This document shows, in pieces, positions 56,305 through 64,000 of a DNA stretch of 64,000 bases (position 1 is the stretch's first letter; each line of letters begins with the position of its first letter). Source of the DNA: Hyphomonas sp. (GTDB taxonomy: Bacteria > Pseudomonadota > Alphaproteobacteria > Caulobacterales > Hyphomonadaceae); the NCBI GenBank assembly GCA_013791775.1, contig VMTE01000012.1, positions 1 through 64,000 of the forward strand, given 5' to 3'. Position numbers and translations under genes: made by a program. The notes beneath the pieces are model-generated. The model did not search any database, was not told the DNA's origin, and worked only from the letters and a program-made list of their open reading frames with translations.

Positions 56305-57247
56305 AATCCGAAATCTCGCTGACCGGATCCGGACCGAGGTGCGCAAGGCCATCATTGGCCAGGATGCGACCGTGGACCTGTTGCTGGTCGCGCTGTTCTC
56401 CTCCGGGCACGTTCTTCTCGAAGGCGCACCGGGCACGGCAAAGACATTACTGGCGCAGTGCTTCTCAAAGGCCATCTCGCTTCAGTTTGGCCGCATCCAG
56501 TTCACGCCCGACCTGATGCCGGGAGATGTTCTGGGCACGAACCTGTTCAACTTCCAGACCAACCAGTTCAGCCTGACCAAAGGGCCGATCTTCACCGACA
56601 TCCTCCTCGCCGACGAGATCAACCGTACACCCCCGAAGACGCAGGCCGCGCTTCTGGAAGCGATGCAGGAACGCAAGGTGACCATCGACGGCGAAAGCTA
56701 TCCGCTGAACCCGCGCTTCACGGTGATCGCTACGCAAAACCCGATCGAGCAGCAGGGCACCTATCCGCTGCCCGAGGCGCAGCTCGACCGCTTCCTCTTC
56801 AAGCACACACTGGACTATCCAAGCCGGGAAGAAGAACTGAAAATCGTTGCCCGGCACGGAACGCGCACCGGCATGAAGACACCCGACGCCTTCGGCATCC
56901 AGGCGGTGATCTCGCCGGCCGAGCTTGATGCCGCCGTCGATGCGGTGGCCGCTGCGCGGATCAATGACGACATCATCGCCTATATCGTTGACCTCGTGCG
57001 GGCGACACGCACGAGCCCGGCATTGGAAACAGGCGCCAGCCCGCGCGCGGCTGCCGCGCTCGCCACGGCCGCACGGGCCCGCGCGGCGCTTGACGGACGC
57101 GACTTCGTCATCCCGGACGACGTGAAGCAACTCGCGCTTGCGACCCTGCGCCACCGGGTTCTCCTGTCGCCCGCTGCCGACATCGAGGGGCGCACGACCG
57201 ACGAAACCCTTTTGGGCATCATCGAACAGACGGTAGCGCCCCGGTGA
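56291..57247 (+). CDS. MoxR family AAA+ ATPase
   Basis: The ATPase of the operon, 318 residues. Walker A GAPGTAKT is at 45-52 and Walker [10 protein letters not shown] at 104-112. Sensor 1 [21 protein letters not shown] is at about 155-175, with the arginine and lid region after it. MoxR proteins act as chaperone-like remodelers with vWA/DUF58 partners to insert cofactors or mature membrane complexes. The ATG at 56291 gives a normal N-terminus and lies inside the end of the DUF4350 gene. Confidence 0.93.
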   Translation: MSVTEIRNLADRIRTEVRKAIIGQDATVDLLLVALFSSGHVLLEGAPGTAKTLLAQCFSKAISLQFGRIQFTPDLMPGDVLGTNLFNFQTNQFSLTKGPIFTDILLADEINRTPPKTQAALLEAMQERKVTIDGESYPLNPRFTVIATQNPIEQQGTYPLPEAQLDRFLFKHTLDYPSREEELKIVARHGTRTGMKTPDAFGIQAVISPAELDAAVDAVAAARINDDIIAYIVDLVRATRTSPALETGASPRAAAALATAARARAALDGRDFVIPDDVKQLALATLRHRVLLSPAADIEGRTTDETLLGIIEQTVAPR

Positions 57248-58557
57248 TTTCGCCAACCCTCCGCGCGATCTTCCTGATGCTTGCGGGATTGCCCCTGATG
57301 GTGGCGATCGCCCTGCTGCGTCCGGAACTGTGGATCGTTTCGGCGGGCTGGATTGCCGCCGTCGCGGCCCTTATCGCGGTTGATACGTTGCTGGGCGCCT
57401 CCGTGCGCCACTACGCCGCCACCGTAACGGCGCCGCCGCTGCTGTATGTCGGCAGCCCGGATGACCTGCAGGTGGGGCTCACCTTCTCCCAGGGCCCGGT
57501 TCCGGCCCGGATCGAGATCCGCCTCGAAGCGAACGCCCTGCTTGGGACGCCAGGGCCGCAAGGCCTGCGCGGATGGGATGGGCGATACCGTCCGCACACG
57601 ATCAGTGTGACGCCGCCGCGCCGGGGCATGGCCGAGATCGTCCGGCTCTGGAGCCGGTGGCAGGGCCCGCTCGGTCTGATCCAGAAACGACACATCGCAC
57701 CGCTGAACCTGTCCGTGCCGGTGACGCCCAACGTGCGCTGGGTGCGTGACGAAGCGATCCGTCTATTCTCGCGTGACGCCGAATTCGGCATCAAGACACA
57801 GATCGAGCGCGGCGACGGCAGCGAGTTCGATGCCTTGCGCGAATTCTCCTCCGGCATGGATCGCCGCGCCATCGACTGGAAGCACTCCGCACGCCACCGC
57901 AACCTGCTGGCCAAGGAGTTCAAGACCGAGCGCAACCACAACATTGTCTTTGCCTTCGACACCGGACGCCTGATGAGCGAACCGCTTGGCGGCGTGCCGA
58001 AGATTGACCGCGCCGTGACCGCCGGCCTGCTGCTCGCCTATATCTCGCTGCGCGCCGGCGACCGCACGATGTTCTACGGATTCTCCGACCGGCCCGGCGT
58101 CAGCAGCGGTTTCCTGACCGGCACCAACAGTTTCCCGAAAGCGCAGGCCGTTGTCGCCGAAATGGACTATTCCGAGGACGAAGCAAACTTCACACTCGCC
58201 CTCTCCAATCTCGGCGCCCAGTTGCAGCGCCGCAGCCTGATCATCATCTTCTCGGACTTCGTCGATACGATCTCGGCGGAGCTGATGCTCGAGAACGTCA
58301 AACGCCTGACCGATCGTCACCTCGTTCTGTTCGCCACGTTCGAGGACGCCGCTCTTGCCGGGATGGCCGATGCACCGCCGGACACAGCAGAGGATGTCGC
58401 GCGCGCCGTGATTGCCGACACGTTGCTGGCAGAGCGCGATGTGGTGCTGCGCCGCCTGCAGCGCCTGGGTGTCCAGGTCATCGAGAGCACGCCGGAACAT
58501 TTCAGTTCCGATCTGGTCTCCCGCTATCTGCAGATCAAGCAGAGGGACATGCTGTGA
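57244..58557 (+). CDS. DUF58 (vWA-like) domain protein
   Basis: A 437-residue partner of MoxR. Two transmembrane helices (about 8-48) precede a beta-rich region and the DUF58 core RDYxxGD-like block [29 protein letters not shown] vWA-type segment then follows: [34 protein letters not shown] and [10 protein letters not shown]. The MIDAS metal site appears degenerate. The start is a GTG that overlaps the MoxR stop (GTGA). The usual role is as the membrane-linked adaptor of MoxR. Confidence 0.9.
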   Translation: MISPTLRAIFLMLAGLPLMVAIALLRPELWIVSAGWIAAVAALIAVDTLLGASVRHYAATVTAPPLLYVGSPDDLQVGLTFSQGPVPARIEIRLEANALLGTPGPQGLRGWDGRYRPHTISVTPPRRGMAEIVRLWSRWQGPLGLIQKRHIAPLNLSVPVTPNVRWVRDEAIRLFSRDAEFGIKTQIERGDGSEFDALREFSSGMDRRAIDWKHSARHRNLLAKEFKTERNHNIVFAFDTGRLMSEPLGGVPKIDRAVTAGLLLAYISLRAGDRTMFYGFSDRPGVSSGFLTGTNSFPKAQAVVAEMDYSEDEANFTLALSNLGAQLQRRSLIIIFSDFVDTISAELMLENVKRLTDRHLVLFATFEDAALAGMADAPPDTAEDVARAVIADTLLAERDVVLRRLQRLGVQVIESTPEHFSSDLVSRYLQIKQRDML

Positions 58558-59555
58558 GCGACCTTCTGAAATCCTACCGTTTCCGCGAAGAGCGCCAGTC
58601 CGACTGGCAGAAGCTCGACCTCATTCTGACCAAAGCCGAAAACGGCGGCGTGAAGAATCTGAGCGACGAACAGATGCTGGCCCTGCCGCGGCTTTACCGG
58701 CAGGCCGTATCATCGCTTTCCGTCGCCCGGTCGATCTCGCTGGACCAGAACGTGGTCACCTATCTCGAGAGCCTTTGCACGCGGTCCTATTTTTTTGTCT
58801 ATGGCGCGCGCACCACGCTCGGTGAGCGGATGATGCATTTCCTGCGCAATGACTGGCCTGTTGCGGTCAGCCAGTCTCTCTGGACGACACTGCTGTCGGC
58901 CTTGTTCTTTTTCGGCGGCTGGGCGCTCGCCTTCTTCCTCTGCCTGCAGGACATGGACTGGTTCTGGACTTTCCATGGCCACAACTTCTTGGACGGGCGG
59001 AATCCGGACGCATCCGTCGAGTTCCTCAAAAGCACGATCTACATGGACCCGAACGATACCGGCGACGGCGAACTGGCGGCATTCTCGAGCTTCCTGTTCA
59101 ACAACAACGCCCAAATCGCCCTGTTCGCCTTCGCGCTCGGCTTTGCGTTCGGCATCCCGACCGCCTGGTTGCTCGTCTATAACGGCGTGATGATCGGATC
59201 GATGTATGCCGTGTTCTGGGACAAGGGCCTCGGCTATGAATTCACCGGCTGGCTGATGATCCACGGCGTGACGGAACTATCCGCCATCGTGCTGGCTGGC
59301 GCTGCCGGTTTCGTCATCGGCGGCGCCGTGGCCTTTCCCGGCGGGCGAACGCGGCTGGCGTCGGCGCGCGTGGCAGGCCAGAAGGCAGCAACGATGGCGA
59401 TGGGCTGCGTCGTGATGTTGATCCTTGCTGCCATTCTCGAAGGCTTCGGCCGGCAGCTGATCAATTCAGACATCGTGCGTTACCTGATTGCCGGCGGCAC
59501 GCTGGTGTTCTGGCTGGTCTATTTCTATGTCCCCCGGAAGGCCCCCGGCGCATGA
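58554..59555 (+). CDS. SpoIIM-like (DUF95) multipass membrane protein
   Basis: A 333-residue integral membrane protein with about five hydrophobic segments after a 100-residue cytosolic helical N-terminus. The block FLFNNNAQIALFAFALGFAFGIPTAWLLVYNGVMIGSMYA is the SpoIIM/DUF95 core. In endospore formers SpoIIM helps septal peptidoglycan hydrolysis, whereas in non-sporulating bacteria it sits in MoxR operons. The GTG start overlaps the DUF58 stop as GTGA. Confidence 0.88.
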   Translation: MSDLLKSYRFREERQSDWQKLDLILTKAENGGVKNLSDEQMLALPRLYRQAVSSLSVARSISLDQNVVTYLESLCTRSYFFVYGARTTLGERMMHFLRNDWPVAVSQSLWTTLLSALFFFGGWALAFFLCLQDMDWFWTFHGHNFLDGRNPDASVEFLKSTIYMDPNDTGDGELAAFSSFLFNNNAQIALFAFALGFAFGIPTAWLLVYNGVMIGSMYAVFWDKGLGYEFTGWLMIHGVTELSAIVLAGAAGFVIGGAVAFPGGRTRLASARVAGQKAATMAMGCVVMLILAAILEGFGRQLINSDIVRYLIAGGTLVFWLVYFYVPRKAPGA

Positions 59556-60496
59556 GCCCGAGACCCGTCGACACCACGCGCCGCCCCGGCCTCAGCATGG
59601 AAGCTGCCGTTCAGCGCCGCGCGCGAATGGCCGAAGAGATGCGGCTGGCGAAGATGGTGCGCAAGCTGGTCACGCCGGAAGGCGCCGCCATCCGCCTGAA
59701 ACTTGCCAATGCGTCCGAGCGTGCCGGCGCGTTCATGATCGACATCGCGATCCAGTGGGCCATCGTGATCGCAACCCTGTTCGGACTGAACTTCATGGCG
59801 AACGCGCTGAGCCCGGGCAGCTCGAATATCGCTTTCGCGTTCTGGCTGGTCTTTTTCTTCTTTGTCCGGAACTTCTACTACATCTTCTTCGAGATCGGCC
59901 AACGCGCAGCGACGCCGGGAAAGCGCATCCTCGGTCTGCGGGTTGCGGCGCGCGATGGCGGGCGGCTGACGGCGAATTCGGTGCTGGCGCGCAATTTCAT
60001 CCGCGAGATCGAGATCGGCCTGCCCTTCCAGTTTGCGCTGATGGGCGGCGACCGGTACGGCGCCTGGATGGCGCTGTTCGGCCTTGTCTGGTCAGGCGTG
60101 TTCCTGCTCTTCCCGATCTTCAACAAGGACAAGATGCGTGTCGGCGACCTGATTGCCGGAACCTGGGTCATCAAGACACCCAAGGCCAGACTGATGGATG
60201 ACATCACGTCTTCCGCGTCGCGGCCGGATGCCGCTTCGCGGTTTGCCTTCACGCAGGCGCAAGCCGAGGCCTACGGCATCCATGAACTGCATGTTCTGGA
60301 AGATGTGCTTCGCCAGTCGACGCCCGAAATCAAGTCGCAGGTGGCGGCGCGCATCCGGGCGAAGATCGATTGGGCTCCCATCGTCGGCGAAACCGATCTG
60401 GCTTTCCTTGAAGCCTATTATGCCGCCCTGCGCCGAAGGCTGGAGCAACGCATGCTGTTCGGAGAGCGCAAGGCAGACAAGTTCGACGTGCGCTGA
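59552..60496 (+). CDS. RDD family membrane protein
   Basis: The last gene of the MoxR operon, 314 residues. The RDD motif region is LKLANASERAGAFMIDIAI (about 49-67), followed by three to four transmembrane helices and the QRAATPGKRILGLRV segment typical of RDD proteins. The C-terminal 100 residues are cytosolic and charged. Some RDD proteins act as small ion antiporters, but most are unassigned. It overlaps SpoIIM by 4 bases and ends within a dyad shared with the convergent gene. Confidence 0.85.
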   Translation: MSPRPVDTTRRPGLSMEAAVQRRARMAEEMRLAKMVRKLVTPEGAAIRLKLANASERAGAFMIDIAIQWAIVIATLFGLNFMANALSPGSSNIAFAFWLVFFFFVRNFYYIFFEIGQRAATPGKRILGLRVAARDGGRLTANSVLARNFIREIEIGLPFQFALMGGDRYGAWMALFGLVWSGVFLLFPIFNKDKMRVGDLIAGTWVIKTPKARLMDDITSSASRPDAASRFAFTQAQAEAYGIHELHVLEDVLRQSTPEIKSQVAARIRAKIDWAPIVGETDLAFLEAYYAALRRRLEQRMLFGERKADKFDVR

Positions 60497-60507
60497 AAGT
60501 CAGCGCA
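60489..60507. terminator. perfect dyad spanning both convergent stop codons
   Basis: TGCGCTGA-AAG-TCAGCGCA is an 8-bp perfect inverted repeat whose arms contain the RDD stop codon and, on the other strand, the GT2 stop codon. It may form a short bidirectional hairpin at the transcript ends. No U-tract accompanies it. Confidence 0.4.
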
Positions 60508-61630
60508 TGAAGACGCCCAGCCGCCTGCGGGCGAAGCGTCCGAAATTGGCTAGCCAGGCTGGGCGGGTTTTCGGATCCATCTTCCAGCGCAGCAATTGGC
60601 GCCGCACTCCGCCTGGCAGAAGCTCCATTGCCGTCCACCAGAGCCAACGCGCCGCAATCTCGCTGCGGCTGACCGCTTCAGGGCGGACCGCTTTGGCAAG
60701 GCGCACCACGCGGGCGATCGAATCTCCCGGAATAGGGTGCTCGCCCGGCGCAAAGGCCAACGAGATCAAGCGGTCGTTCAGGTGAAGCAGGTCCGCGTCC
60801 CCAAGGTTTGCAGCGACCGGCAAGCCCTGGCGCTCGGCATGCTTGCGGATGGCTTCGTAGCGGTGAAAATCGTGGTTGAGACCCTTGCGCGCCCGCGCGC
60901 CAAAATCGGCCTGCGCCTTCCAGTTCTGCGCGCCATGAAGCCGGTAAGATGACATCGTTTCATCAAAGCTCCGGCACGGCCCGTAGAGCGGCAGGACAGA
61001 CACGAGATAGCCTTCGGCGCTCATCCGGTAGTCTTCCGCATCGATCGGCATCACCTTCTCCAACCCTTCGCGCGCGAACAGCAGGCCCGACGTGACGTTG
61101 GTATAGAAGCGGCCCTGCTCGCGCAGCTGCCGGGAAATGTCACCGACGCCGAGTGGCATCTCCATCGGGGGATGGACACCTGCAAGCGTACCGGTCTCAT
61201 CCGAATAGCGCATCCGGAACTGGTAGAGCAGCACGCCGGGTTCGTACATTTGCAGCCCACGCTTCAGGCCGCCCGGCAGGACAAAGTCGTCCGCGTCGAG
61301 GAAGTAGATGACATCGCCGGTGGCCTTCGCCCACCCGGCATTGAAGGCGCCGCCATGGCCCTGGTTGTGTGGCTGAAAAACCGGGATGATCTTGTCGCCA
61401 TAACTCCGCATCACATCGCGGGAATTGTCCGAAGAGCAGTCATCCACAACGATGATTTCGGCGCCGACATCTTCGGCGAGCACACTGTCGATCGCAGCCG
61501 GCAGAAAGCGCCCGTAGTTATAGCAGGTGATGATCACGGATACCGTTGGCAAGTCGCCGCCCGGCGCGTCGCCGGAACGGATCGGGCTTGCCGGGGCAAG
61601 GGGCTTGTTCATGGTATCATCAGTTTCCAT
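60500..61630 (-). CDS. glycosyltransferase family 2 protein
   Basis: A GT-A fold enzyme of 376 residues. VSVIITCYNYGRFLPAAIDSV opens the nucleotide-binding domain, VVDDCSSDNS (61-70) follows, and the metal-binding DADD is at 112-115. A long C-terminal extension has conserved aromatic and basic residues but no transmembrane helices. Starts at 61672 or 61612 are also possible. 61630 lies 14 bases past the galE stop. It follows galE, so UDP-galactose or a related sugar may be its donor. Confidence 0.85.
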   Translation of the reverse strand: METDDTMNKPLAPASPIRSGDAPGGDLPTVSVIITCYNYGRFLPAAIDSVLAEDVGAEIIVVDDCSSDNSRDVMRSYGDKIIPVFQPHNQGHGGAFNAGWAKATGDVIYFLDADDFVLPGGLKRGLQMYEPGVLLYQFRMRYSDETGTLAGVHPPMEMPLGVGDISRQLREQGRFYTNVTSGLLFAREGLEKVMPIDAEDYRMSAEGYLVSVLPLYGPCRSFDETMSSYRLHGAQNWKAQADFGARARKGLNHDFHRYEAIRKHAERQGLPVAANLGDADLLHLNDRLISLAFAPGEHPIPGDSIARVVRLAKAVRPEAVSRSEIAARWLWWTAMELLPGGVRRQLLRWKMDPKTRPAWLANFGRFARRRLGVFMR

Positions 61631-61643
61631 CACGATCGTTTGC

Positions 61644-62663
61644 TCAGCCTGCAGAATGTTCTGCGTGTTCATGTTCTTGCGCGTTCGCCCAGTCGGCATG
61701 GTGCCAGGCCAGCGCCGTACGGATGATATTGTCGATGCCGGACCGGCTGGCGACCCAGCCGAGTTCGCGCGCAGCCTTGTCCGGCAGGGCAATCAACTTG
61801 CCCGGATCGCCCGGACGGCGCGGGCCGATCTTGCGCGGGATCTTCCGGTTGGTCGCGCGTTCGACGGCGGTTACAACTTCCGCGACGCTGGTGCCCTTGC
61901 CGGTGCCGAGATTGTAGGCAGTCGAGGCCGCACCATTCTCCAGCGCTGTCAGCGCCCGCAGGTGGGCTTCGGCGAGGTCTTCGACGTGGATGTAATCGCG
62001 GATGGCGGTTCCGTCCGGCGTGTCGAAGTCACTGCCGAGGATCGTGAACTCGTAGCCTTCATCATAGGCGCCCTTCAGCGCCAGCGGGATGACGTGCGTT
62101 TCACAGGCGTGGCGTTCACCGGTCATGCCGTCGCGGTCTGCGCCGGCCGCATTGAAATAGCGCAGTGGAATGGATCGGATTCCATGCGCCGTGTCGAAGT
62201 CGGCGAGGATGCGTTCAACCATCAGCTTCGACCAGCCGTAGGGATTGATCGGATTTTGCGGGTGCGTCTCGTCGATCGAGTCCGCATGGGTGTTTCCGAA
62301 GGTCGCGCAGGTCGAGGAGAAGATCAGGTATCCGGCGCCATGTTTGCGCATCGCTTCCAGCAGGTTCAGCGTCGCCAGCGTATTGTTGCGATAATAGATC
62401 GACGGTTCACGGACGGATTCTGCCACCAGAGTCGATCCGGCAAAGTGCGCCACTGCGTCGGGTTTGACCTGCGCAAAGGCAGCTTCGAGATCTGCCGGAT
62501 TCTGCAAGTCGCCAACGATCAGCGGACCCCATTTCACCAGGTCGCGCCATCCCGTCGACAGGTTATCGAAAACCGTGACATCCCAGCCCGCTTCAGCGAA
62601 AGCCCGGCAACAATGGCTGCCGACATACCCGGCGCCGCCCGTAACCAACAATTTTCCCGGCAT
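61644..62663 (-). CDS. galE: UDP-glucose 4-epimerase
   Basis: GalE interconverts UDP-glucose and UDP-galactose, supplying galactose for surface polysaccharides. The 339-residue SDR protein has the NAD-binding GGAGYVGSH (9-17), the catalytic Y142 and K146 in NPYGWSK, STCATFGN and RYFNAAGADRDG. The ATG at 62661-62663 removes an upstream TTG extension and gives the usual N-terminus. It lies upstream of the GT2 gene. Confidence 0.93.
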   Translation of the reverse strand: MPGKLLVTGGAGYVGSHCCRAFAEAGWDVTVFDNLSTGWRDLVKWGPLIVGDLQNPADLEAAFAQVKPDAVAHFAGSTLVAESVREPSIYYRNNTLATLNLLEAMRKHGAGYLIFSSTCATFGNTHADSIDETHPQNPINPYGWSKLMVERILADFDTAHGIRSIPLRYFNAAGADRDGMTGERHACETHVIPLALKGAYDEGYEFTILGSDFDTPDGTAIRDYIHVEDLAEAHLRALTALENGAASTAYNLGTGKGTSVAEVVTAVERATNRKIPRKIGPRRPGDPGKLIALPDKAARELGWVASRSGIDNIIRTALAWHHADWANAQEHEHAEHSAG

Positions 62664-62794
62664 TTTGGAGTCTCGCAAATCAAAATCGATAAAGCGACAG
62701 CGCTGCTGTGCGCCGACTGGTTTGCCTGACTATATGCAAAGATTGGTCCGCACTAACGATACATTCGGAGAATGTTGCGGACGAAACGGCTGGA

Positions 62795-62998
62795 TCAGCC
62801 GAAGGCGGTCATTGCCGCCCAGATGATCGCGCCCCAAAGGCCTGCACTCAGACCGATGATGGTAATCAGGCGAAGCCAGACCGGCCACTTACCTTCGCTA
62901 TAATCATTCATGAGGGCATAGTCTGTCCGGGCGGACATCCTGACTTGTGACGCAAACGCGCGGCTCTCTGCAGGGATCATGGGCTTGGTACTCGGCAT
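62795..62998 (-). CDS. small single-pass membrane protein (67 aa)
   Basis: A short protein with a charged N-terminus (SARTDYALMNDYSEGKWPVW) and one C-terminal transmembrane helix (LRLITIIGLSAGLWGAIIWAAMTAF). The layout and GC-rich codon use look real, but no family is recognised. ATGs at 63007 and 62998 are both possible starts. It is followed on the same strand by galE after about 130 bases. Confidence 0.55.
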   Translation of the reverse strand: MPSTKPMIPAESRAFASQVRMSARTDYALMNDYSEGKWPVWLRLITIIGLSAGLWGAIIWAAMTAFG

Positions 62999-63274
62999 GA
63001 GGAACATTAAAGCGGGCAACCCTTAACGCCGGGTTTAAACAAGCAAACACTCTACATCGCTAACGACAATCATGGTGCCAGATTCCGGCACAAATCCGGC
63101 AGGCCTCGGGCGAAACCGGCCCCGGATTGGCCGGCGCCAGGGGCACTGATATCAAACATTCCTTCCGACAACGTTGAACCCAATTGAATTTTTGCCGGCA
63201 CGGACGAAACGCCCCCCGGCAAATTCATCTGGTCACTGTGTAAAAATGCACACCGGGCCTGCCCCGGACACCGC

Positions 63275-64000
63275 TCAAGCGGTTGGTGCGGGCAAAAGTG
63301 TGCGCCGCACAATATCCGCCAGGAATCCCGGAGGCTGGATGAAGGTCTCGTCCGGCAATCCGGCCAACACCGCCGCCCGGGCGGCAATCGGCGCGCGGTC
63401 CTTGATGAGACCTGCTACGAGTTCGGCTAGGGTCTCCGACAGCGGCTCATCTATGATGAACCCGCACTGATGCTGCTGAAGCCAGGCGGCCGTCTCGGTC
63501 CCGGCCGGCGCAATCGACGGTGTACAGTAATACCCGCCCTCATAGATCCGGTTTGGCAGCAGCCACACCGAATTGAACCCCGCTTCCATGAAGTCCCCGG
63601 CCCATACGACATCGAGCTCATCGTAGATGCCCGACAGGTCTTCGGGTGCGCGGTAGCGGCCGAAATAGGTCATGTTCGCCCGGGCGTCGATCAGCGGTTC
63701 GAAAACCGGGATCTCGGTGCGTGCAGGCTGGCCATGCAGACGGATCTCGAGATCGTCCGGAAACTGGTCCGCCAACTGACAAAGCAGGTCGAGAGACCGC
63801 CGGCAGCGCAGGTTGCCGACCCAACCGAGGCGCAACGGCCGCGCTGCGGCAGGCAATTCAGATTTGCGCGCGCAGGCCCGCACGCCGTACTCGGCGCCGG
63901 ATGCCAGCCGGTTCTCGACGATGAACGCGCGGTAGTCGCCGGGATATCGCTTTTCGAAGTGATTGCGGATGAAACCTGGCGACGAGACGACAAGGCCTGC
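63275..64000 (-). CDS. glycosyltransferase (GT-B type), 5-prime part off the right edge
   Basis: The frame continues without interruption from the right edge to a stop at 63275, so 241 C-terminal residues are visible and the start is outside the window. It contains PLRLGWVGNLRCRRSLDLLCQLADQFP, an LEIRLHGQP strand, YFGRYRAPEDLSGIY, LDVVWAGD and GFNSVWLLPNRIYEGGYYCTPSIAPAGTETA, which together are the C-terminal GT-B domain. Donor and acceptor are unknown. Its position next to galE and a GT2 gene suggests a glycan locus to the right of the window. Confidence 0.82.
   Translation of the reverse strand, partial: AGLVVSSPGFIRNHFEKRYPGDYRAFIVENRLASGAEYGVRACARKSELPAAARPLRLGWVGNLRCRRSLDLLCQLADQFPDDLEIRLHGQPARTEIPVFEPLIDARANMTYFGRYRAPEDLSGIYDELDVVWAGDFMEAGFNSVWLLPNRIYEGGYYCTPSIAPAGTETAAWLQQHQCGFIIDEPLSETLAELVAGLIKDRAPIAARAAVLAGLPDETFIQPPGFLADIVRRTLLPAPTA

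Overview
This 64 kb window is GC-rich chromosomal DNA from an alphaproteobacterium. The gene content fits the Hyphomonadaceae/Caulobacterales side of the class (a Hyphomonas-like marine organism is my best guess). The evidence is a MucR/Ros regulator, the aminolevulinate synthase (C4) route to heme, methionine synthase split into two genes, MlaA/MlaC, Coq4, DUF2336, DUF1289, a retropepsin-like membrane protease and a glnB-glnA pair. I see no insertion sequence, prophage, CRISPR array, rRNA operon or plasmid function. No gap between genes exceeds about 260 bases. The taxonomic placement is inference, not the result of a search.

Layout. 1-5567: a minus-strand glyA-nrdR-ribD-ribE-ribBX-ribH-nusB operon, mostly joined by stop/start overlaps. 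Its RibD is reductase-only and its GTP cyclohydrolase II-like domain has lost the zinc cysteines. 5786-8313: mucR, then a class II aldolase and hemA. 8460-12631: nadK, an Hpt protein, a Nudix hydrolase, a degenerate EAL protein and a DUF2336 protein. 12787-17255: tig, tRNA-Leu(UAG) and a coq4-sixA-nnr operon. 17496-22379: glnB-glnA, a metallophosphoesterase, clpX and clpP. 22491-28878: two tandem alpha/beta hydrolases, an M28 peptidase lipoprotein, rlmJ and a glycosyltransferase. 28933-34696: a pair of acyl-CoA dehydrogenases, a CobT-like protein lacking the expected catalytic glutamates, a DUF1289/retropepsin pair and pyruvate kinase. 34892-41462: a six-gene methionine-cycle operon (ArsR-methyltransferase, metF, metH1, a PNPOx protein, a GGCT protein, metH2) with a perfect 10-bp dyad at its promoter. 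41644-48112: mlaA-mlaC, an ion-transporter-superfamily permease, an amidase lipoprotein and ettA. 48200-54169: an MBL-fold hydrolase, DUF1330, a GST-like protein, a trans-sulfuration PLP enzyme, a type B carboxylesterase and free-methionine-sulfoxide reductase. 54290-60496: a compact DUF4129-DUF4350-MoxR-DUF58-SpoIIM-RDD operon. 60500-64000: GT2, galE, a small membrane protein and an edge-truncated glycosyltransferase.

How the genes work together. Most loci are housekeeping: one-carbon metabolism and methionine (glyA, metF, split metH, a CBL-like enzyme, msrC), flavin, heme, quinone and NAD(P) cofactors, nitrogen assimilation, proteostasis (tig, clpX, clpP) and outer-membrane lipid asymmetry (mlaA, mlaC).

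The most system-like and least understood locus is the MoxR/DUF58/SpoIIM/RDD operon. It looks like an AAA+ ATPase plus vWA-like adaptor coupled to several membrane proteins. The other points worth following are the ArsR-methyltransferase operator, the CobT-like protein without its catalytic glutamates, the MucR without histidine ligands, the degenerate EAL protein beside Hpt and DUF2336 genes, and two untranslated regions with paired elements.
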